The notes below the pieces were generated by a model that saw only the letters and a program-made list of their open reading frames with translations, was not told the DNA's origin and searched no databases. Below are positions 46,451 to 56,620 of a DNA stretch of 64,000 nt, one piece after another (position 1 is the first letter of the stretch; each line of letters starts with the position of its first letter). Location: the NCBI GenBank assembly GCA_007050995.1, contig VJOU01000001.1:158391-222390 (forward strand), read 5' to 3'. The DNA comes from Glycocaulis profundi. GTDB lineage: Bacteria > Pseudomonadota > Alphaproteobacteria > Caulobacterales > Maricaulaceae. A program made the translations under genes and the position numbers.

Positions 46451-47971
46451 CTAGTTTTTCTTCGGTAAGCCGAGAGGCAGGCCGTCGGGGCCGAGCGGGC
46501 CGCCGATGCCGGGAAGGCCCGCAGGCGGTTTCGCGCCGCCCAGGCCGGGCAGTCCGGCGCCTTGCGGGGCCTTGCCCTTGAGGAGATCGGCGGCGGAGGC
46601 GTCCAGACCCATTCCGCCCATGCCCGGCGGCATCCGGCCGCCCGGCATGCCGGGCAGGCCTTTGCCCTTGCCGACCTTCTTCATCATGTCCGCCATCTGG
46701 CGGTGCATTTTCAGGAGCTTGTTGACCTCGGGCACTTCCACGCCCGCGCCCTTGGCGATGCGGCGCTTGCGGGAGGCCTTGAGGATGTCGGGCTTGGCGC
46801 GCTCGGTCGGCGTCATCGACAGGATGATCGCCTCCTGACGTTTGATCGCGCCGTCATCGAACCCGGCGGCGGCCATCTGGGCCTTGGCCGCCTTGTTCAT
46901 GCCCGGCAGGAAACCCATGATCCCCGACACGCCGCCCATCTTCTGCAGCTGCTTGAGCTGGTCGCGCATGTCCTCGAGATCGAACTTGCCCTTCGCCATC
47001 TTCTTGGCGAGGCGTTCGGCCTTCTCGTGGTCGACGTCCTGGGCGGCCTTCTCGACCAGCGAGACGATGTCGCCGCGGCCCAGAATCCGGCCCGCCAGGC
47101 GTTTGGCGTCGAACGCGTCCAGCCCGTCGACCTTCTCCGAGACGCCCAGGAACTTGATCGGCAGGCCGGTGACCCAGCGCATGGACAGCGCGGCGCCGCC
47201 GCGGCCGTCGCCGTCCATCCGGGTCAGGACCAGGCCGGTCAGCTTCAGGCGATCGTTGAAGCGGCGGGCGGTCTCCACCGCGTCCTGACCGGTCAGGGCG
47301 TCGGCGACCAGAATGGTCTCGCGCGGGCGGGCGACCTCGGCGATCTTGGCCGCCTCGGTCATCATCTCCTCGTCGATCGAGGTCCGGCCCGCGGTGTCCA
47401 GAAGGACCACGTCATAGCCCTGCAGGCGTCCGGCCTGCATGGCGCGGCGGGCGATCTCCACCGCGGTCTGGCCCTTGACGATGGGCAGGGATTTCACGCC
47501 CGCGCGCTCGGCCATCTGGGCGAGCTGCTCCATGGCGGCGGGGCGGCGCGTGTCCAGCGAGGCGACCAGCACCTTCTTTTTGTCGCGCTCGGTGATGCGC
47601 TTGGCGAGCTTGGCGGTGGTGGTGGTCTTGCCCGAGCCCTGAAGGCCGGCCATCAGGATGGCGACGGGCGGCTCGCCCTCGAGGTCCAGCCCCTCGGGCT
47701 CGCCCTCGCCGCCCAGCAGGCGGACCAGTTCGTCATGGACGATCTTGATGACCTGCTGGCCGGGGGCGACCGCGCGGATCACGTCCTCGCCGACCGCCTT
47801 CTCGCGGACGCGGGAGGTGAAGTCCTTGACCGCGGGCAGGGCGACGTCCGCCTCCAGCAGCGCGACGCGTATCTCGCGCAGGGCGGCGTCCACGTCCTTC
47901 TCGGACAGGGCGCCGCGACCGGTCATCCGGTCGAAGACGCCGGAGAGGCGTTCGCTCAGAGCGTCGAACAT
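46451..47971 (-). CDS. ffh: Signal recognition particle protein Ffh (SRP54)
   Basis: 506-aa SRP GTPase targeting membrane proteins with 4.5S RNA. N domain 1-90, G domain with GLQGSGKTTTTAKLAKRI (G1), LDTAGRTS (G3) and TRMDGDGRGGAALS (G4 region), then the methionine-rich M domain that binds signal peptides and RNA (MGGVSGIMGFLPG, SRKRRIAKGAG). A Gly/Pro/Met tail follows. First gene of the block. Confidence 0.97.
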   Translation of the reverse strand: MFDALSERLSGVFDRMTGRGALSEKDVDAALREIRVALLEADVALPAVKDFTSRVREKAVGEDVIRAVAPGQQVIKIVHDELVRLLGGEGEPEGLDLEGEPPVAILMAGLQGSGKTTTTAKLAKRITERDKKKVLVASLDTRRPAAMEQLAQMAERAGVKSLPIVKGQTAVEIARRAMQAGRLQGYDVVLLDTAGRTSIDEEMMTEAAKIAEVARPRETILVADALTGQDAVETARRFNDRLKLTGLVLTRMDGDGRGGAALSMRWVTGLPIKFLGVSEKVDGLDAFDAKRLAGRILGRGDIVSLVEKAAQDVDHEKAERLAKKMAKGKFDLEDMRDQLKQLQKMGGVSGIMGFLPGMNKAAKAQMAAAGFDDGAIKRQEAIILSMTPTERAKPDILKASRKRRIAKGAGVEVPEVNKLLKMHRQMADMMKKVGKGKGLPGMPGGRMPPGMGGMGLDASAADLLKGKAPQGAGLPGLGGAKPPAGLPGIGGPLGPDGLPLGLPKKN

Positions 47972-48247
47972 GCGAGTCCTTCAAGGCCGCCAGCGATCAG
48001 GCAAACGCCGTCAGCCCCGCTGAGCGAAGCCTTTCGCCGAGCGGGGGCCTTCCCGGCCTCCGGAGCAACGCCCCTGTGCCGGCAAGGCAGACGTGACAAC
48101 GCCTGCGGATGAAGGCGGGCATTTACGCGTGAACACGCGCGGAGTCAAGAAAGCCGGGGCGGAGCTGGCCGCGCGTCTTGCAATTAATTCGCATTTGCCG
48201 TAGCTGCAGCCGGAAACCGGTCTCCGCCGCAGACATGATCACCGCCC
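47972..48247. other. Divergent intergenic region ffh / iron-uptake operon
   Basis: 276 non-coding bases holding the ffh promoter region (minus) and the promoter of the iron operon (plus). Contains inverted-repeat-like GC segments and, near the right end, the Fur-like box at 48178-48198. No other gene is supported. Confidence 0.6.
48178..48198. promoter_or_regulatory. Fur-box-like site upstream of the iron operon
   Basis: TTGCAATTAATTCGCATTTGC, an AT-rich partly palindromic site in otherwise GC-rich DNA, 49 bases upstream of the PepSY gene. It fits the alphaproteobacterial Fur pattern of AAT/ATT blocks with TGC flanks, and a Fur-regulated PepSY plus TonB receptor operon is expected. Binding is inference. 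Confidence 0.55.
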
Positions 48248-49387
48248 ATGACGCGTTCCGCCCTCCGTGCCTGGCATGCCGTCCATAAATGGACCAGCCT
48301 GATCTGCACGCTGTTTCTGCTGATGCTGTGCGTCACCGGCCTGCCGCTGATCTTCCATGACGAGATCGAGGCGCTTCTGGACGAGGACCACCCGATGCCC
48401 GTGGTCGCCGACGAGAGCGCGCGGGTGAGCCTCGACACGGTGCTGGACAATGCGCTGGCCGCCCGGCCCGGCGAAGTCGGCGTCTTCATGAGCTTCGACG
48501 AGGACCGTCCGGTCGTGAACGTCACCAGCGCGCCGCGACACGACTCGCCCGAGCGCGAGATGACGCTGATGTCGCTGGATCACCGCACGGGCGCGCACGT
48601 GGCCGCGCCGGCCGATGACGGGATCATGCACGTCATCCTGCAGCTTCACATCGACATGTTCATGGGGCCGTGGGGGATGTACCTGCTGGGCGTCATGGGC
48701 CTGCTGTTCGCGGCGGCCATCGTGTCGGGGGTGGTGCTGTACGCGCCCTTCATGCGCAAGCTCGACTTCGGCACGGTGCGGGCCGGGCGGTCCGCGCGGA
48801 TCCGCTGGCTGGACCATCACAATCTTCTGGGCGCGGCCACGCTGGCCTGGGCGCTGGTGGTGGGGCTAACGGGCACGATCAACGCGTTCGCGCCGCTCAT
48901 CACCGGCTACTGGCAGGCCGACCAGCTCGCTGAGATGACCGCCGATTACGCCGAGGCCGAACCGCCCGCCGAGCTGGCCTCCATAGACGCCGCCGTGCGC
49001 ACGGCCATGGCGGCCGCGCCGGGCATGCGGCCGCAGTTCGTCGCCTTTCCCGGCGGCGCGTTCAGCACCGATCACCATTACGCGGTCTTCCTGCAGGGCG
49101 GCACGCCGCTGACCAAGCGCCTGCTCACGCCCGCCCTGGTGGACGCCCGCGACGGCGCGCTGACCGACATGCGGCCCATGCCCTGGTACATGCAGGCCCT
49201 GCTGCTCTCCCAGCCGCTGCATTTCGGCGATTATGGCGGGCTGCCGCTGAAAATCCTGTGGGCCGTGCTGGACCTGTTCACGATCATCGTGCTGGGCAGC
49301 GGGGTCTATCTGTGGCTGGCCCGGCGCCGGAAAGGCGTGGACGCGCGTCTGCTGGCCGCCCACGGCGCGCTGGAGCCCTCCCGATGA
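48248..49387 (+). CDS. PepSY-associated membrane protein (iron-uptake type)
   Basis: 379-aa inner-membrane protein of the PepSY/PiuB-like family. Four helices near residues 15-37, 142-165, 188-210 and 335-355 with periplasmic PepSY-type loops; conserved WHAVHKWTSL, and QLHIDMFMGPWGMYLLGVMG with a His pair. These proteins often act as ferric reductases or siderophore-iron reductants beside TonB receptors. First gene of the three-gene operon. Confidence 0.85.
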   Translation: MTRSALRAWHAVHKWTSLICTLFLLMLCVTGLPLIFHDEIEALLDEDHPMPVVADESARVSLDTVLDNALAARPGEVGVFMSFDEDRPVVNVTSAPRHDSPEREMTLMSLDHRTGAHVAAPADDGIMHVILQLHIDMFMGPWGMYLLGVMGLLFAAAIVSGVVLYAPFMRKLDFGTVRAGRSARIRWLDHHNLLGAATLAWALVVGLTGTINAFAPLITGYWQADQLAEMTADYAEAEPPAELASIDAAVRTAMAAAPGMRPQFVAFPGGAFSTDHHYAVFLQGGTPLTKRLLTPALVDARDGALTDMRPMPWYMQALLLSQPLHFGDYGGLPLKILWAVLDLFTIIVLGSGVYLWLARRRKGVDARLLAAHGALEPSR

Positions 49388-49575
49388 GCGGGCCGTCCTC
49401 GCGCAGGCGCTCGCTGGCGGCGGTCTTCGCCGTGCCGGGGGCGCTGGCCGTGATCACCCTGGCGGGCCTGCCCGTGGCGCTGGCGGGCGGGGGCGCTCAT
49501 GGGGCCGCCTCCTGGCTGGCCCTGGGCGCGCCCGTCGCCGCCGTTCTTTTCGCCTGGGCGCGGCGCCGCCGCTGA
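49384..49575 (+). CDS. Small two-helix membrane protein
   Basis: 63-aa protein with two hydrophobic helices (VFAVPGALAVITLAGLPVAL and ASWLALGAPVAAVLFAWA) and a basic tail. Its ATG overlaps the stop of the PepSY gene by 4 bases (ATGA), showing coupling. Likely an accessory of the reductase; unrecognised otherwise. Confidence 0.7.
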   Translation: MSGPSSRRRSLAAVFAVPGALAVITLAGLPVALAGGGAHGAASWLALGAPVAAVLFAWARRRR

Positions 49576-49632
49576 AACCTCCCCTCTCTCCACCCGACGG
49601 GCGCACCGCCCGCGATGCATGAAAGACGCGAC

Positions 49633-51741
49633 ATGGAGAAAACCGTTCTGACGGGCGCCGCGGCGCTCCTCGCCCTGTGCGGACCCGCCTTCGCCCAGAC
49701 CGGACCCGGCCCCCGGGAGGTCATCGTGGTGCGGGCCGATTACGTGCCCGCCACGGGGCAGGGCGCACTGAAAGCCGACATCCCGCTTCTGGAGACGCCC
49801 CAGTCGGTCTCGGTGGTCACCCGCGACCAGATCGACCTGCTCGACTGGAGCAATCTCAGCCAGACCGCCCGCTACGCCGCCGGGGTGACGGGCGAGAATT
49901 ACGGTCCCGACGAGCGGGTGGACTGGCTGACCCTGCGCGGCTTCGAGCCGGTGCAGTACGTGGACGGGCTGCAGGCCTCCATCGGCTCCATCGCCAACAC
50001 CGGTCTCGACCTTTATGGCGCGGAATTGGTCCAGATCCTCAAGGGTCCGGCCTCGGCGCTGTACGGCCTGACCCCGCCGGGCGGCATCGTGAACATCACC
50101 AGCCGCCGGCCCGAGGCCGCGTTCGGCGGCGAGATCGAGGGACAGGCGGGCAGCCATGGCCACCGCCAGGTCAACGGCGACGTCACCGGCGCGCTGTCGG
50201 ACACGGTCAGCGGCCGCCTGACCGCGCTGTGGCGCGAGCGGGGCACGCAGGTGCAGGGCGTGGACACGCGCCGTGTCTTCATCGCTCCGGCCGCCAGTTT
50301 CCGCCCCGGCCCGGACACCTCGATCACCGTCCTGAGCTACTGGCAGGACGACGAGATCACCGGGGACGGAGGCGGCTTCCTGCCCGCCGAAGGCACGCTG
50401 CTGCCCAATCCCAACGGGGAAATCGGATCAGCGGCCAATCTGGGCGAGACGAGCTACAACCGGTTCGCGCGCGAGCATTACGGCATCGGCTACGAGTTCG
50501 AGCACGCCTTCGCGAACGGCCTGCGCCTGTCTCAGAACCTCAAATACACCGACCTCGTCAGCGATCAGCGGGGTCTGGGCGGGAACGGGTTCGCGGACGC
50601 CGATTTCGACGGCGTGCCCGACGACTACCGCACGGTGAACCGCTACAGCTTCTCCTTCGCCGAGGACGTGGCCACGCTGGCGGCCGACACCCGGCTGGCC
50701 GGCGGTTTCGCCGCCGGCGGGGCAGACCATGAGTGGCTGGCGGGGCTGGACTGGCGGCGTTATGACTATGCCGGCGCCAGCGCGTTCGACTTCGCCGCGC
50801 CGCCCATCGACGTGTACGCGCCCGTCTACGGACTGGAGATCCCGGTGCTGGCGCCCGCCGGTTTCGCCGATCAGCTCCAGACCCAGACGGGGCTGTACGC
50901 CATGGACCGCATCCGGACGGGGGACGTGATCGTCACTCTGGCGGGGCGTCATGACTGGGTGGAGACCGAAGACCGCTTCAACGGCGGCCGGACCCGCGAC
51001 CGCGATGTCTCGTACACCGCAGGACTGACCTGGCTGGCGGGCGGGGGCTTCGCGCCTTACGCCTCCGTCTCGCGATCCTTCCAGCCCGCCGCGGGCGCGG
51101 ACGCGCAGGGCGACGCGTTCGACCCGACCACCGGCGAGCAGATGGAAGCGGGCGTGAAGTACGAGCGCCGGACGGGCGCCTGGGCGCTGTTCGCCTCTGC
51201 GGCCGCCTACCAGCTGACCCAGGCCAACGTGCTCACCCCCGACCCCGATCCGGCCAACACCGGCTTCTCGGTCCAGACCGGAGAGGTCCGGGTGCGTGGC
51301 TTCGAGGCCGAGGCGGTGGCGCGGTTCGATGAGCGCCTGAGCCTGAACGCCTCCTACAGCTATGCCGACAGCGAGGTGACACGCTCGAATGGTCCCGATC
51401 TGGGCGCCGAGCTGCCCATGGTCCCCGGCCACACCGTCTCGGCGCTGGCTGACTACGCCATGACCAGCGGCCCGCTTGCCGGTTTCGGCGCGGGGCTGGG
51501 CGTGCGCCACACGTCCGCGAGCGCGGGCAACCTGCCCGACGCGTTCGTGCCGGAGGTGTTCACCAACCCCGCGGTCACGCTTGTGGATGCCAGCGTGCGC
51601 TATGAAACCGAGCAGTGGCGGGCGCAGCTCACCGCCTCGAACCTGTTCGACAGGGAATACGTGGCGCGCTGCTATTCGATGGTGAACTGCTTTTACGGCA
51701 CGCGGCGGACGGTGACCGCGAGCCTGGCGCGGCGGTTCTGA
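49633..51741 (+). CDS. TonB-dependent siderophore receptor
   Basis: 702-aa outer-membrane receptor. Signal peptide KTVLTGAAALLALCGPAFA, plug domain with LLETPQSVSVVTRDQI and LYGLTPPGGIVNI, then a 22-strand barrel ending in aromatic RRF. The late CYSMVNCFYG with a Cys pair is typical of hydroxamate receptors of the FhuA/FoxA/FhuE group. ATG 49633 is preferred for the signal; an upstream ATG at 49615 adds six charged residues. Likely imports a ferric siderophore under Fur control. Confidence 0.92.
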   Translation: MEKTVLTGAAALLALCGPAFAQTGPGPREVIVVRADYVPATGQGALKADIPLLETPQSVSVVTRDQIDLLDWSNLSQTARYAAGVTGENYGPDERVDWLTLRGFEPVQYVDGLQASIGSIANTGLDLYGAELVQILKGPASALYGLTPPGGIVNITSRRPEAAFGGEIEGQAGSHGHRQVNGDVTGALSDTVSGRLTALWRERGTQVQGVDTRRVFIAPAASFRPGPDTSITVLSYWQDDEITGDGGGFLPAEGTLLPNPNGEIGSAANLGETSYNRFAREHYGIGYEFEHAFANGLRLSQNLKYTDLVSDQRGLGGNGFADADFDGVPDDYRTVNRYSFSFAEDVATLAADTRLAGGFAAGGADHEWLAGLDWRRYDYAGASAFDFAAPPIDVYAPVYGLEIPVLAPAGFADQLQTQTGLYAMDRIRTGDVIVTLAGRHDWVETEDRFNGGRTRDRDVSYTAGLTWLAGGGFAPYASVSRSFQPAAGADAQGDAFDPTTGEQMEAGVKYERRTGAWALFASAAAYQLTQANVLTPDPDPANTGFSVQTGEVRVRGFEAEAVARFDERLSLNASYSYADSEVTRSNGPDLGAELPMVPGHTVSALADYAMTSGPLAGFGAGLGVRHTSASAGNLPDAFVPEVFTNPAVTLVDASVRYETEQWRAQLTASNLFDREYVARCYSMVNCFYGTRRTVTASLARRF

Positions 51742-51812
51742 CCGGCGGGGGAACGATGCCCCCCGGCCCGGGCGTTGAGCAAGGACTCACGGCCCGGAAG
51801 GAGGTGAGTTCC

Positions 51813-52016
51813 ATGTCGGTCGCCCGAGTGACGGAGATCTCCTCGACCTCCACACAGAGTTTCGAGGACGCGATCAAGAAGGGTCTGGACCGCGCGCAGA
51901 AGACGCTGAGAAATCTCAAAAGCGCGTGGATCAAGGATCAGAACATCATGATCGCGGACGGAAAGCCCTACGAGTTCAAGGTCAACATGCTCGTGACCTT
52001 CGAACTGGAGGACTGA
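51813..52016 (+). CDS. Dodecin family flavoprotein
   Basis: 67-aa dodecin-type protein: STSTQSFEDAIKKGLDRAQKTLRNL, a Trp in SAWIKDQN where flavin stacks, and FKVNMLVTFELED at the end. Dodecins form 12-mers that store FMN/riboflavin. AAGGAGGTGA seven bases before the ATG is a near-perfect ribosome binding site, suggesting high expression. Confidence 0.9.
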   Translation: MSVARVTEISSTSTQSFEDAIKKGLDRAQKTLRNLKSAWIKDQNIMIADGKPYEFKVNMLVTFELED

Positions 52017-52035
52017 CCCGTCCCGACGCCTGAAG

Positions 52036-52057
52036 CGCCCCGGCCCCCGCCGGGGCG
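52036..52057 (+). terminator. Probable terminator after dodecin
   Basis: 9-bp stem CGCCCCGGC/GCCGGGGCG with CCCC loop, followed by TCTGTGTTT. The T run is broken, so efficiency is uncertain. Confidence 0.6.
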
Positions 52058-52221
52058 TCTGTGTTTCCGGCGCTCTCGTTCTCAAGACCGCGTGATCGGC
52101 GCGCAGGGCGTCGGGCTTTTCACCCTTGATTAAGACGGGGTGCTCCATGGGAGTTGCATTGCGCGGATCTGCGCGCGGGGGAACGCAAGGGGGCCTGGCG
52201 GCGTCCAGGCAGGGGCTTCAG

Positions 52222-53913
52222 ATGATTAGATTTTTCAATTCAATGAGCATTGCTCGCAAGCTTGTCGCGAGCTTCGCCGCGCTGATCGTGCTGATCGGGG
52301 GCGTGCTGGCGGTCAATTTCTTCAATCTGCGCGAGATCGAGCGCGGCACCGAGGTCAGCGCGCAGACCCAGCAGGCGCTGCGCCAGCTCAACCTGTTCAT
52401 GATCGACATGGCCAACCGCGAGGCCGCGCTGCGCGGCTTCGTCATCACGGGCGAGGACCGCATGCTCGCGCCCTACGAGACGGCGCAGGCGCAGTATCCT
52501 GAACGTCTCGCGCGCCTGCAGGCGACGTTCGGGCACAATCGCGAGCAGGCGGCCCGGATCACGCGGCTGGGCGAGCTGGCGGCTGAATGGGCCGAACAGG
52601 CCGCCGCGCCGCAGATCGCCCTGGCCCGCGACGCCTCGACCCGGGACCAGGCCCGCCGTCTGGCCGCCGAGAACGGGGGCGCGCGCTTCACCACGCAGAT
52701 CCGCGAGATCGTGGACGCCATGACCGCGGTGGAGCGGGAGCTTCTCGACGAGCGCGAGGCGGAGGCGGCGCAGGCCTTCGCCTCCTCCTACTCGGTGTCC
52801 ATCGGCGGCATGATCGCCGCGCTGATCTTCGCGGGGCTCGTCTGTCTGGCCCTTCAGCGGGGGATCGCGGCGCCCATCGTGCGCATGACCGGCGCCATGA
52901 AGCGTCTGGCCGCGAACGACACCGCGGTGGAAGTGCCCGGACGCGGGCGCGGCGACGAGATCGGCTCGATGGCCGCGGCGGTGGAGGTCTTCAAGACCAA
53001 TGCCGTCGAACGGCGCAGGCTGGAGGAGGAAGCCGCGGCCCGTGAGGCCGAAGCGGCCGCGGAGAAGGCGCGGGTGATGGCGGGGCTGGCCGACGAGTTC
53101 GAAGGGGCTGTGGGCGCGATCATCGCCGACGTGGGCTCCATGGCCGACCAGCTTCTGTCCAGCGCGCAGAACATGACCGCCATCGCCGAGGAGACGAGCC
53201 GGCAGACCTCCACGGTCTCCGCGGCCGCCGAGCAGGCGTCGGCGAACGTGCAGTCGGTGGCCGGGGCGGCCGAGGAGTTCAGCGCCGCCATCGCCGAGGT
53301 CACCAAGCAGATCGCGCACACTCACCGCCAGACCCAGGGCGCGGCGGGCGACGCGGAAGAGTCCTCGCGCTCCATGCAGGCGCTCAACCAGGCGGTCGGC
53401 CAGATCGCCTCGGTGACCGACCTGATCTCCAAGATCGCCGAGCAGACCAATCTTCTGGCGCTGAACGCCACCATCGAGGCGGCGCGCGCGGGCGAGGCGG
53501 GCAAGGGCTTCGCGGTGGTCGCCTCCGAGGTCAAGGCGCTCGCCGAGCAGACCGCCAAGGCGACCGACGAGATCGCGACGCGGGTGGGCGAGATCCAGAC
53601 CGTCACCGAGCAGTCCATCGCCTCGGTCCAGCGCATCAATGACGGGATCGCCACGATCACCGCCAGTGCGGAGACCATCGCCAGCTCCGCCGAGGAACAG
53701 CAGGCGACCACTCAGGAGATCGCCCGCAACGTGACCGAGGCGGCGACCGGCACCGGCGAGGTGTCCAGCGCGATCCAGGGGATCAGCCAGGCCTCGGCCG
53801 AAGCGGGCCGCGCCTCCCACGAAGTGCGCGAGGCCGCCACCCGCCTGAGCCAGCAGACCGGCGACCTGAAATCGCGGATGAACGACTTCCTGGGCAAGGT
53901 CCGCGCCGCCTGA
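52222..53913 (+). CDS. Methyl-accepting chemotaxis protein
   Basis: 563-aa transmembrane chemoreceptor. TM1 about 11-33, a helical CHASE3-like sensor ([24 protein letters not shown]), TM2 about 192-212, HAMP ([31 protein letters not shown]) and a signalling coiled coil with the hairpin tip [31 protein letters not shown]. Start ATG 52222 has AGGGG 6 bases upstream. No che genes are adjacent. Confidence 0.93.
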   Translation: MIRFFNSMSIARKLVASFAALIVLIGGVLAVNFFNLREIERGTEVSAQTQQALRQLNLFMIDMANREAALRGFVITGEDRMLAPYETAQAQYPERLARLQATFGHNREQAARITRLGELAAEWAEQAAAPQIALARDASTRDQARRLAAENGGARFTTQIREIVDAMTAVERELLDEREAEAAQAFASSYSVSIGGMIAALIFAGLVCLALQRGIAAPIVRMTGAMKRLAANDTAVEVPGRGRGDEIGSMAAAVEVFKTNAVERRRLEEEAAAREAEAAAEKARVMAGLADEFEGAVGAIIADVGSMADQLLSSAQNMTAIAEETSRQTSTVSAAAEQASANVQSVAGAAEEFSAAIAEVTKQIAHTHRQTQGAAGDAEESSRSMQALNQAVGQIASVTDLISKIAEQTNLLALNATIEAARAGEAGKGFAVVASEVKALAEQTAKATDEIATRVGEIQTVTEQSIASVQRINDGIATITASAETIASSAEEQQATTQEIARNVTEAATGTGEVSSAIQGISQASAEAGRASHEVREAATRLSQQTGDLKSRMNDFLGKVRAA

Positions 53914-53944
53914 TCCGAGGGGCGTTGCTCTCAGCGGGACGCAA

Positions 53945-53974
53945 AAAAGGCCGCCCTGTCAGGGGCGGCCTTTT
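53945..53974. terminator. Bidirectional terminator between chemoreceptor and dipeptidase
   Basis: 12-bp stem AAAAGGCCGCCC/GGGCGGCCTTTT with a 6-base loop and flanking A/T runs between convergent genes. Confidence 0.92.
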
Positions 53975-53995
53975 CGCGTCTGCGGGCGGCCGGGG

Positions 53996-55414
53996 TCAGC
54001 CTTTGGCGGCCAGCCGCTCCAGGATGCGGGCCCAGGAGCGGATGCCCTTGCGGAAGCTTTCCAGCTCGTACTTCTCGTTGGGGCTGTGGATGTTGTCGTC
54101 CTCCAGCCCGAACCCGGCCAGGATCGTGTCCATGCCCAGATGGCGCTTGAAATCGCCCACGATGGGGATGGAGCCGCCCGAGCCCATCAGGGCCGGTTCG
54201 GTCTCCCACTCGTCGCGCAGGGCGTCCACGCAGGCCTGAAGCGCGGGGTTGGTCACGTCGACATTGAGCGCGGGCGCGCCGGTGTCGCGCCGGTTGAACA
54301 CCGCCTCGCAGTCTTCGGGCAGGCGGTCGGTGACGTGTTTCTCGAACGCGGTCCAGACCTTCTCGGGATCCTGTCCGGCGACCAGGCGGAAGGAGACCTT
54401 CGCGCTGGCTTTCGCCGGGATCACGGTCTTGAAGCCCTCGCCGGTATAGCCGCCGATGATGCCGTTGATCTCCGCGGTGGGGCGGGTCCAGATCTGTTCG
54501 AGCACCATCCGGCCCGCCTCGCCGGCGGGCCTGGACAGGCCCACGTCGCCCAGGAAGCGCTCTTCGCTGAAGCCCAGCCGCTTCCACTGCTCGATGACCT
54601 CGGCCGGGGCGTCCTCCACCCCGTCATAGAAGCCGGGCAGGACCACGCGGCCGTCATCGTCGTGAAGCTGGCCGAGGATCTGCGCGAGCAGGGTGATCGG
54701 ATTGCGGGCCGCGCCGCCATACAGCCCCGAATGCAGGTCGCGGCTGGCGGCCTTGATGATCACCTCGCCCGCGGTCATGCCGCGCAGGGAGGCGGTGATG
54801 GCCGGGGTGGTCCGGTCCCACATGTTCGTGTCGCAGACCAGCGCGAAATCGGCCTTCAGCTCCTCGCCATGCTCGGTCAGCCACGCTTCGAGACTGGGCG
54901 AGCCGGTCTCCTCCTCGCCTTCGAAGAAGATGGTCACCTTGCAGGGCAGGGTTCCGGTCTCTTCCTTCCACGCGCGGCAGGCCTCGATGAAGGTGCGGAG
55001 CTGGCCCTTGTCGTCGGCCGCGCCGCGGGCGCGGATGAATTTGCTGCCGTCGTCGCGGGTCTTGATCTCGGGATCGAACGGGTCGGCCTCCCACAGCTCG
55101 ATGGGGTCGACCGGCTGCACGTCGTAATGGCCATAGAACAGCACATGGGGCGCGTCCGCGCTGGCGCCGTCATGATGGGCGACGACCATCGGGTGGCCGG
55201 TGGTGGGCGCCACGCGGGCCTCGAACCCCAGGTCCTTGAGCTCGGCGGCCAGACTCTCGGCGGCGGTCAGGCAGTCGGCCTTGTAGGCGGGATCGGTGGA
55301 GATCGACCGGATGCGCAGAAGATCGTTCAGCCGCTCCAGAGCCGCGTCGAAATCGGCGTCCTGACGGGCGAGAACGGCGTCGAGGCGCGAGGCGGCGGGG
55401 GCGTGTCCATCCAT
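53996..55414 (-). CDS. M20-family dipeptidase
   Basis: 472-aa metallopeptidase. Zinc-site motifs YGHYDVQPV, GAADDKGQ and FEGEEETGSPS (catalytic Glu), with HSGLYGGAARNP in the dimerisation/substrate region. Length and motifs match the carnosinase/CNDP-like group that cleaves dipeptides. No signal peptide. GGAG 8 bases before ATG 55414. Confidence 0.92.
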   Translation of the reverse strand: MDGHAPAASRLDAVLARQDADFDAALERLNDLLRIRSISTDPAYKADCLTAAESLAAELKDLGFEARVAPTTGHPMVVAHHDGASADAPHVLFYGHYDVQPVDPIELWEADPFDPEIKTRDDGSKFIRARGAADDKGQLRTFIEACRAWKEETGTLPCKVTIFFEGEEETGSPSLEAWLTEHGEELKADFALVCDTNMWDRTTPAITASLRGMTAGEVIIKAASRDLHSGLYGGAARNPITLLAQILGQLHDDDGRVVLPGFYDGVEDAPAEVIEQWKRLGFSEERFLGDVGLSRPAGEAGRMVLEQIWTRPTAEINGIIGGYTGEGFKTVIPAKASAKVSFRLVAGQDPEKVWTAFEKHVTDRLPEDCEAVFNRRDTGAPALNVDVTNPALQACVDALRDEWETEPALMGSGGSIPIVGDFKRHLGMDTILAGFGLEDDNIHSPNEKYELESFRKGIRSWARILERLAAKG

Positions 55415-55498
55415 GGTCGGGTCTCCGGCGGTGCGGGCGGGAAAGGGTCGGCCCTTACCTACGCCCGCGCCCCGGCGGGGGCAAGGATGGGGCGGGTC

Positions 55499-56620
55499 CT
55501 ACCGGATCTCGATCTGCAGCCGGGCCATGGTCGCGTGGACCGTGCCGTCGCCCAGCGCCGACGGGCTGCCGGAGATGTCCGCGACCGACTGGTTGACCAT
55601 CACCCGGCCATAGCGGTTCACGTGCCAGACCGCGCCCAGCACGGCGGCGTGCTGGCGGCCGCCCTGGATGAAGTCTCCGACCAGATCGGCCAGCTCGTAG
55701 CGGGCGGTCAGCTCGAACGCGCCCATGCCGCCCTGGCCCACGGGGGCGTCGACGGTGCGGCGGCCGAACGTGCCGGTGCGGGCGGCATAGCTGCGCGCGC
55801 CGCCCCAGACGCGGGTGAGTTCGGCATAGCCGGAGTTGAACCACTGGGAGTCCGAACCGCCGCAGCGGCCCGGCGCACAGTCGGCGCGGGTGCGGGCGTA
55901 TTCGCCCTGCGCGCTCCATCCGCCGCGCACCCAGGCGGCTTCGAGCGCATAAACCTGATCGGAATCGGAGATGGCTCCGGTGCTGACCAGGCGCGGGGCG
56001 GTGTTGGCGACCGGGCGGTGGCCATAGCCGAGCCGGGCGTGGGCGTCGTCCGCCTGCCGGTGGCGGGCCCAGCCGCCCAGATGCAGCGTGCCGCCTTCCA
56101 GCTCACGGGCGTGGAAGGCGCGCGCCGACGCGTAGAAGCCCTCGGTGATGTCGGCGTTGATGGAGTCCGTGAACACGCCCGCGGACAGGTTCACCGGCCC
56201 CAGATCGCGATAGAGCGCCGCGCCGAAGCGGCGGCCCAGCCCGTTGACCTTGCTGACCGCGCTGCGTTCGAGCAGCGTCGTCTCATAGACCGAGGAGGAC
56301 TGCTCCAGCCCGCCGGGCATGCGGAAATTGCCCACGCGCACCGTGGTCTCGCCGCGCCGCTCGATGAACAGGTCGAAGACCTGAGGATCGGCGCCGGACA
56401 CGTCCACCATCGCCGCCCAGTGCCAGGCGTCCTGCCGCCCGGTGGCGGTGAAACGCATCTGTCGGTGCTGGAAGCGGTCGGTGATCGTCTCCCCGTCCAT
56501 CGTGGCACGGTTGTAGTCAAGGAAGGTGTGGGCGCTGAGCTGGAATTCGCTCTGCGCGGCCGCTGCAGCCGTGAGACCGGCCGCCATCGGCAGCGCGGCC
56601 AGAAAAGTCCTGATCGTCAT
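55499..56620 (-). CDS. Porin O/P-family outer-membrane protein
   Basis: 373-aa beta-barrel with signal TIRTFLAALPMAAGLTAAAAA. The barrel shows the porin O/P pattern RVGNFRMPGGLEQSSSVYETTLLERS and alternating aromatic strands, ending in VHATMARLQIEIR. OprO/OprP members select phosphate or polyphosphate, but most homologues are uncharacterised; no pho genes nearby. Confidence 0.8.
   Translation of the reverse strand: MTIRTFLAALPMAAGLTAAAAAQSEFQLSAHTFLDYNRATMDGETITDRFQHRQMRFTATGRQDAWHWAAMVDVSGADPQVFDLFIERRGETTVRVGNFRMPGGLEQSSSVYETTLLERSAVSKVNGLGRRFGAALYRDLGPVNLSAGVFTDSINADITEGFYASARAFHARELEGGTLHLGGWARHRQADDAHARLGYGHRPVANTAPRLVSTGAISDSDQVYALEAAWVRGGWSAQGEYARTRADCAPGRCGGSDSQWFNSGYAELTRVWGGARSYAARTGTFGRRTVDAPVGQGGMGAFELTARYELADLVGDFIQGGRQHAAVLGAVWHVNRYGRVMVNQSVADISGSPSALGDGTVHATMARLQIEIR

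Noticed and set aside
46562-48112. Long plus-strand frame opposite ffh
   Set aside because: Antisense to ffh, low-complexity Leu/Gly/His-rich shadow with no domain.
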